A DNA stretch of 64,000 bases from an uncultured Devosia sp. (lineage in GTDB: Bacteria > Pseudomonadota > Alphaproteobacteria > Rhizobiales > Devosiaceae). The translations under genes and the position numbers were made by a program. Shown piece after piece: positions 60,730 to 64,000 of the stretch. The notes beneath the pieces were generated by a model that was not told the origin of the DNA, made no database searches, and was given only the letters and a program-made list of their open reading frames with translations. The stretch is taken from contig NZ_CAJXJS010000013.1 of the NCBI RefSeq assembly GCF_913055165.1, positions 1 through 64,000 on the forward strand, written 5' to 3'. Within the stretch, counting starts at the first letter, position 1, and the number at the start of each line of letters is the position of its first letter.

Positions 60730-61929
60730 ATGCTGTATCGGCTGGGGGTAGTGATCTGGCTGGCGCTGGTTGTGCCGGCCCTGGCCCAGCCGGTCGAAGG
60801 CTTCGATGCGTTCCTGCGCGGATTTCGCGGTGAAGCCGTTGCAGCGGGCGTCAATGGCGATTTCTATGACGCCATAACAACGGGCCTGACGCCTGATCCG
60901 CGCGTTCCCGACCTGGTGGAAACCCAGCCGGAGTTCACCACCCCGATTTGGGACTATCTCGATAATCGCGTCTCGACCGGCCGCATCGACCGCGGCAAGG
61001 CGGCCATGGCGCGGCACCGTGATTTGTTTGCCGCTGTCGGTCAGGCCTATGGCGTCGACCCCTATGTGCTGGGCGCCATCTGGGGGATGGAAACCGACTA
61101 TGGCGCCGTGCTTTCCAATGACAGCCTGATCCGGCCCATCGTCCGGTCCCTGGCCACCGTCGCCTGGCATAGGCGCAGCCGTTTTGCCGAGGACAAGGCC
61201 GATTTCGTCGCCGCCCTGAAGCTGGCTGCCGCCAATGGCGGCGTATCGCCGGTCGGCTCCTGGGCCGGCGCCATTGGCCATCTGCAGGTCAATCCATCCA
61301 ACGTTCTGGCGCACGGCACCGATGGCGACGGCGACGGCCGCGTCGACCTGCACACCTCCCTGGCCGATGCCCTGGCGACCAGCGCAAACTATCTCAAGCG
61401 CTTGGGCTACCAGCCCGGGCTGGACTGGGGTTTTGAGGTCGTGGTGCCGCCAGGCTTCGACTATCTGCTGGCCAGCCGCGAGCAGTTGCGGCCGATATCC
61501 TTCTTTGCCGAGCGCGGCATAGTCCGCGTCGCCAATCGCCAATTCGCCGACCTCTCGACCCCGGTCTTTCTTTATGTGCCGGCCGGGAAAGATGGTCCGA
61601 AATTCCTGATGACCGCCAATTACCTGGTGTTCAAGGGCTATAATTTTTCCGACAGCTACGCCATGGCGGTGGCCCATTTGACCGACCGCCTCAAGGGCAG
61701 CGGCCCCTTTGTCACGCCCTGGCCACGTGGGACACAATTTCCCAATCTCGCCCAGCGCCGGGACATCCAGGCTGCGCTCAAGCAGCTGGGATATTATGAC
61801 GGGGTGATCGACGGGCGGATCGGGCCGATCAGCCAGGCCGCCTATGCCCGCTTCCAGGCCCAGCGCGGCGAGGTTGCCGATGGATTTGTGACCCGCGCCG
61901 CCCATGAAGCGCTCGCCAACGCCCTGTAG
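60730..61929 (+). CDS. Lytic murein transglycosylase, MltB type, with peptidoglycan-binding domain
   Basis: 399 residues with signal peptide (LALVVPALAQP, cleavage about 20). The SLT_2 domain spans about 25-320, with catalytic Glu in AIWGMETDYGAVLSN (about 122) and SWAGAIGHLQVNPSNVL (about 178). A C-terminal PG_binding_1 domain (about 335-395) has IQAALKQLGYYDGVIDGRIG. It cleaves the glycan strand non-hydrolytically in the periplasm. Confidence 0.95.
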   Translation: MLYRLGVVIWLALVVPALAQPVEGFDAFLRGFRGEAVAAGVNGDFYDAITTGLTPDPRVPDLVETQPEFTTPIWDYLDNRVSTGRIDRGKAAMARHRDLFAAVGQAYGVDPYVLGAIWGMETDYGAVLSNDSLIRPIVRSLATVAWHRRSRFAEDKADFVAALKLAAANGGVSPVGSWAGAIGHLQVNPSNVLAHGTDGDGDGRVDLHTSLADALATSANYLKRLGYQPGLDWGFEVVVPPGFDYLLASREQLRPISFFAERGIVRVANRQFADLSTPVFLYVPAGKDGPKFLMTANYLVFKGYNFSDSYAMAVAHLTDRLKGSGPFVTPWPRGTQFPNLAQRRDIQAALKQLGYYDGVIDGRIGPISQAAYARFQAQRGEVADGFVTRAAHEALANAL

Positions 61930-62007
61930 TAACGGGAAGGGGAGCGGCGTGGCCTTGCCCCGGCGGTGGTGATAGAAGCGGATGAACGTGCTTCGAACAG
62001 GCCTGCA

Positions 62008-63180
62008 ATGCGATTTTTCCTGGTCCTGATGGTGATGGTCATGGCGCTCGCCGGGGGCGCGCCGGTACAGGCGCAGCCTGTCTCGGATGACCGGGTGCTG
62101 GTGGCGCAAAACGAACAGCCGCGCCGGCGGACGCTGTTCGACCTGTTGTTCGGGGAAGAACCGCAGCCGGCACCACAGGTTCAGCAGACGCGGCCACGCC
62201 CCCAGGCTGCACCGGCGCCCGCCGCCCTGCCGCCCCCCAAGCCGGCAGTTGACAAGGCGACCGATGCCACGCGGCTCGCGGTCTTCGGCGATTCCCTGGC
62301 TATCGATCTGGCCAAGGCGCTGGAACGCTTCTATGCCGAGGACCCCAATCTGGTCGTCATCGGGCAGGGCGTAAGCTCATCCGGCTTCGTACGCGACGAC
62401 TATTTTGATTGGAATGCGGCCCTGCGGGAGGAAATCGCCAAGGACAGCTTCGATCTGGCAGTGGTGATCATCGGCATCAACGATAATCAGGACATCAACG
62501 CCAATGGCCAGTCCTTCGCCCCCCTGAGCGAGGGTTGGACGCAGGAATATCAGGCCCGCCTCAACGAATTTCTGGGCCAGCTGCGCGCGGCGCGCAAACC
62601 GGTGATCTGGATGGGCCTGCCGCCCATGTCACGCAGCCAGTATTCGGCGGCGATCAACCAGATCAGTTCCCTGCACAGGCTGGCGGCTTTTTCCGGCGGT
62701 GCCGAATATCTCGACATCTTCGAGCGCTTTGCCGATGGCGAGGGCAAGTATGCCGCCTATGGTCCGGATGTGAACGGGCAGAATGCGCTGATGCGCAAGG
62801 ATGACGGCATTCACTTTTCCTCGGCCGGTTCGGACAAGCTGGCTTTCTATATCAGCCAGACCATGCGCACCTTTTATCGCGGCGGCCGGGTGAGCGTGGC
62901 TGTCGTTGATCCCCTGCAGGGCACGGATGCGGCCGGCATGCTGCGCCCGCCATTTCAGGGCCTTGGCCAGATTCGCCTGTTGGAGGTAGCAGGGGCGGTG
63001 ATGCCACTTGGCCGGGTGCCGGACCGGGCCAGCGACCTTCTGACGGCCGGCAGCACTGCCACCGGTTCGCCGGGCTTCTCGCTGGAACGGCTGATCGAGG
63101 CCCCGGTGGGGCGCGTCGATGCCTTTGGCGTCGGCATCTCGCGCGAAGAGTCCTCTGCGCCTGTCAATAGCGGGCGATAG
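62008..63180 (+). CDS. SGNH/GDSL-family hydrolase (DUF459), exported
   Basis: 390 residues. A signal peptide (residues 1-22) is followed by a Gln/Pro/Ala-rich linker (about 40-85) and an SGNH hydrolase domain with AVFGDSLAIDLAKAL (Ser about 95), GQGVSSSGFVRDD, VVIIGINDNQD (Asn) and DDGIHFSSAGSDKLA (Asp, His about 270). These are the DUF459 landmarks, a family linked to cell-wall or polysaccharide O-acetyl turnover. The start is the ATG at 62008, which begins the signal peptide. Confidence 0.9.
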   Translation: MRFFLVLMVMVMALAGGAPVQAQPVSDDRVLVAQNEQPRRRTLFDLLFGEEPQPAPQVQQTRPRPQAAPAPAALPPPKPAVDKATDATRLAVFGDSLAIDLAKALERFYAEDPNLVVIGQGVSSSGFVRDDYFDWNAALREEIAKDSFDLAVVIIGINDNQDINANGQSFAPLSEGWTQEYQARLNEFLGQLRAARKPVIWMGLPPMSRSQYSAAINQISSLHRLAAFSGGAEYLDIFERFADGEGKYAAYGPDVNGQNALMRKDDGIHFSSAGSDKLAFYISQTMRTFYRGGRVSVAVVDPLQGTDAAGMLRPPFQGLGQIRLLEVAGAVMPLGRVPDRASDLLTAGSTATGSPGFSLERLIEAPVGRVDAFGVGISREESSAPVNSGR

Positions 63181-63183
63181 ACC

Positions 63184-63297
63184 TCAAAGATCGACCGCTA
63201 TGGGGCTCAGCAATTCGGACCGGGTTGCGCCCGTTCCGGCAACATTGGTGGCCATGATGGCGAAGATCAGCAGGGTCAGCGCGGCAGCCAAACGCAT
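63184..63297 (-). CDS. Small membrane or secreted peptide, 37 residues
   Basis: The ATG at 63297 has GGGAG eight bases upstream. The peptide is one hydrophobic segment (LAAALTLLIFAIMATNVA) followed by a short polar tail that ends in AVDL. It could be a single-pass membrane peptide or a cleaved secreted peptide. A perfect CtrA-box inverted repeat lies 70 bases upstream. No homologue is recognised; the good start and regulatory site argue that it is real. Confidence 0.5.
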   Translation of the reverse strand: MRLAAALTLLIFAIMATNVAGTGATRSELLSPIAVDL

Positions 63298-63364
63298 ATG
63301 GATAACTCCCATAGGTATTGCTGCAGTCATCTCTGCGCCCCAGGGCGTCTGAAGGCAAGAATAG

Positions 63365-63384
63365 CGTTAAACCTTCGTTAACGC
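63365..63384. promoter_or_regulatory. CtrA box, perfect TTAA-N7-TTAAC
   Basis: AGCGTTAA-N7-TTAACGCT carries a complete CtrA recognition sequence (TTAA-N7-TTAAC at 63367-63382) with eight-base inverted arms. It is downstream of marC and upstream of the 37-residue gene on the minus strand, so it most likely controls the latter. Confidence 0.7.
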
Positions 63385-63413
63385 TGAAAATTTTCGACAA
63401 ATCGCGGGGCTGC

Positions 63414-64000
63414 CTAGCCACCCAGCAATCCACTGGCCTTGATGCCGTCAAAGACGAACTGCACGGCCAGCGCCGCCAGCAGAATGCCGACAATCCGTGA
63501 AACCACCGAAAGGCCGGTCAGGCCCAGAAGGCGCTGAATGGGAATGGCAATCAAAAGCGTCAGCCAGCAAAGCGCCAGGATGACAACAATGGCAGCCAGA
63601 ACCAGCCAGAATTCGAAATCACTCTTGGCCCCGGTTGTCAGCAGGATCACCGCGGAAATGGCGCCGGGCCCCGCCATGAGCGGCATGGCCAGGGGGAAGA
63701 CCGAAATATCCTGGCTCTGCCGGGCTTCCAGCTCTTCCTCGCTGGTGGTGCCGGTGCCGCCTGAATGTCGCGCGAAGACCATGTCGATGGCGATCAGCAA
63801 CAGCAGCACGCCGCCGGCGGTGCGCAAGGCTGGAATGGTGATGCCGAACAGGTCCAGGATGGCATTGCCCAGGACAGCGAAGAACAGAAGGATCGCCAGA
63901 GCTACCAGCACGCCGCGGGTCGCAAAGATGCGGCGCTGGGCCGGGGTGTTGTCCTTGGTCAGGGCGGCAAAAATGAACGCAATATCGGCCACGCCGACGG
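63414..64000 (-). CDS. MarC family membrane protein (5' end outside window)
   Basis: 195 residues are visible and the frame is open at the window edge, where VGVADIAFIFAALT is the conserved region after the first helix of MarC proteins. Five further membrane helices follow, with FPLAMPLMAGPGAISAVI, the family signature. MarC-like (UPF0056) proteins are multi-pass inner-membrane proteins of unknown transport function. The GTG at 63992 would be a false internal start. Confidence 0.9.
   Translation of the reverse strand, partial: VGVADIAFIFAALTKDNTPAQRRIFATRGVLVALAILLFFAVLGNAILDLFGITIPALRTAGGVLLLLIAIDMVFARHSGGTGTTSEEELEARQSQDISVFPLAMPLMAGPGAISAVILLTTGAKSDFEFWLVLAAIVVILALCWLTLLIAIPIQRLLGLTGLSVVSRIVGILLAALAVQFVFDGIKASGLLGG

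Overview
The window is high-GC chromosomal DNA from an alphaproteobacterium, most likely of the order Hyphomicrobiales (Rhizobiales) and perhaps Devosia-like; this placement is inference. The clues are the gene neighbourhoods (miaB-phoH-ybeY-corC; mutS-glnD-murJ-trpS), two HWE/HisKA_2-type kinases, an Irr-type iron box, CtrA-type TTAA-N7-TTAAC sites, and an aceA locus guarded by an ImmA/IrrE-type regulator. I see no rRNA, tRNA, CRISPR array, insertion sequence or prophage.

Layout. 1-2754: 3' part of infB and its terminator. 2781-4408: a lower-GC two-gene island, a GNAT acetyltransferase coupled through a CTGA overlap to a leucine-binding-protein-like receptor that has no signal peptide and a C-terminal membrane anchor. 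4563-10954: L,D-transpeptidase lipoprotein, small hydrolase, rpsO-pnp, an HWE histidine kinase and a small acidic protein. 11049-15794: miaB, then a 650-base insert with a hypothetical gene and structured DNA, then phoH-ybeY-corC. 15979-21589: a 971-residue FAD/Fe-S D-lactate dehydrogenase, PadR and TetR regulators, and a frameshifted TauE-type exporter. 21713-25018: an operon for an unknown sugar or polyol (Gfo/Idh/MocA oxidoreductase, DapA-like enzyme, sugar isomerase). 25086-28498: DUF2147 protein, 23S-type RNA methyltransferase, NfuA under an Irr box, MAPEG protein, universal stress protein. 28517-36872: mutS-glnD-murJ-trpS cluster. 36977-39203: DUF2189 membrane protein and metY. 39314-47470: xylan/xylose locus (GH43 beta-xylosidase, LOV blue-light histidine kinase, xylA, xylB, LacI regulator, aldose epimerase), with a fossil of a second LacI gene. 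47575-52709: WYL regulator, ScfR/RamB-like regulator diverging from a 75-residue protein and aceA, then cfa. 52755-63297: Nudix, comM/yifB, GH25 lysozyme lipoprotein, SPFH-NfeD pair, outer-membrane barrel, galU, galE, lytic transglycosylase, SGNH hydrolase and a 37-residue small protein behind a CtrA box. 63414-64000: start-truncated MarC protein.

Two 16-bp parS-like sites (50113-50128 and 52725-52740) lie in intergenic gaps 2.6 kb apart, and the second abuts a perfect DnaA box. This suggests the window may be close to the chromosome's replication origin or segregation centre. The best candidates for undescribed biology are the GNAT/receptor pair, the parS-DnaA-box locus, and the CtrA-box-controlled 37-residue protein.
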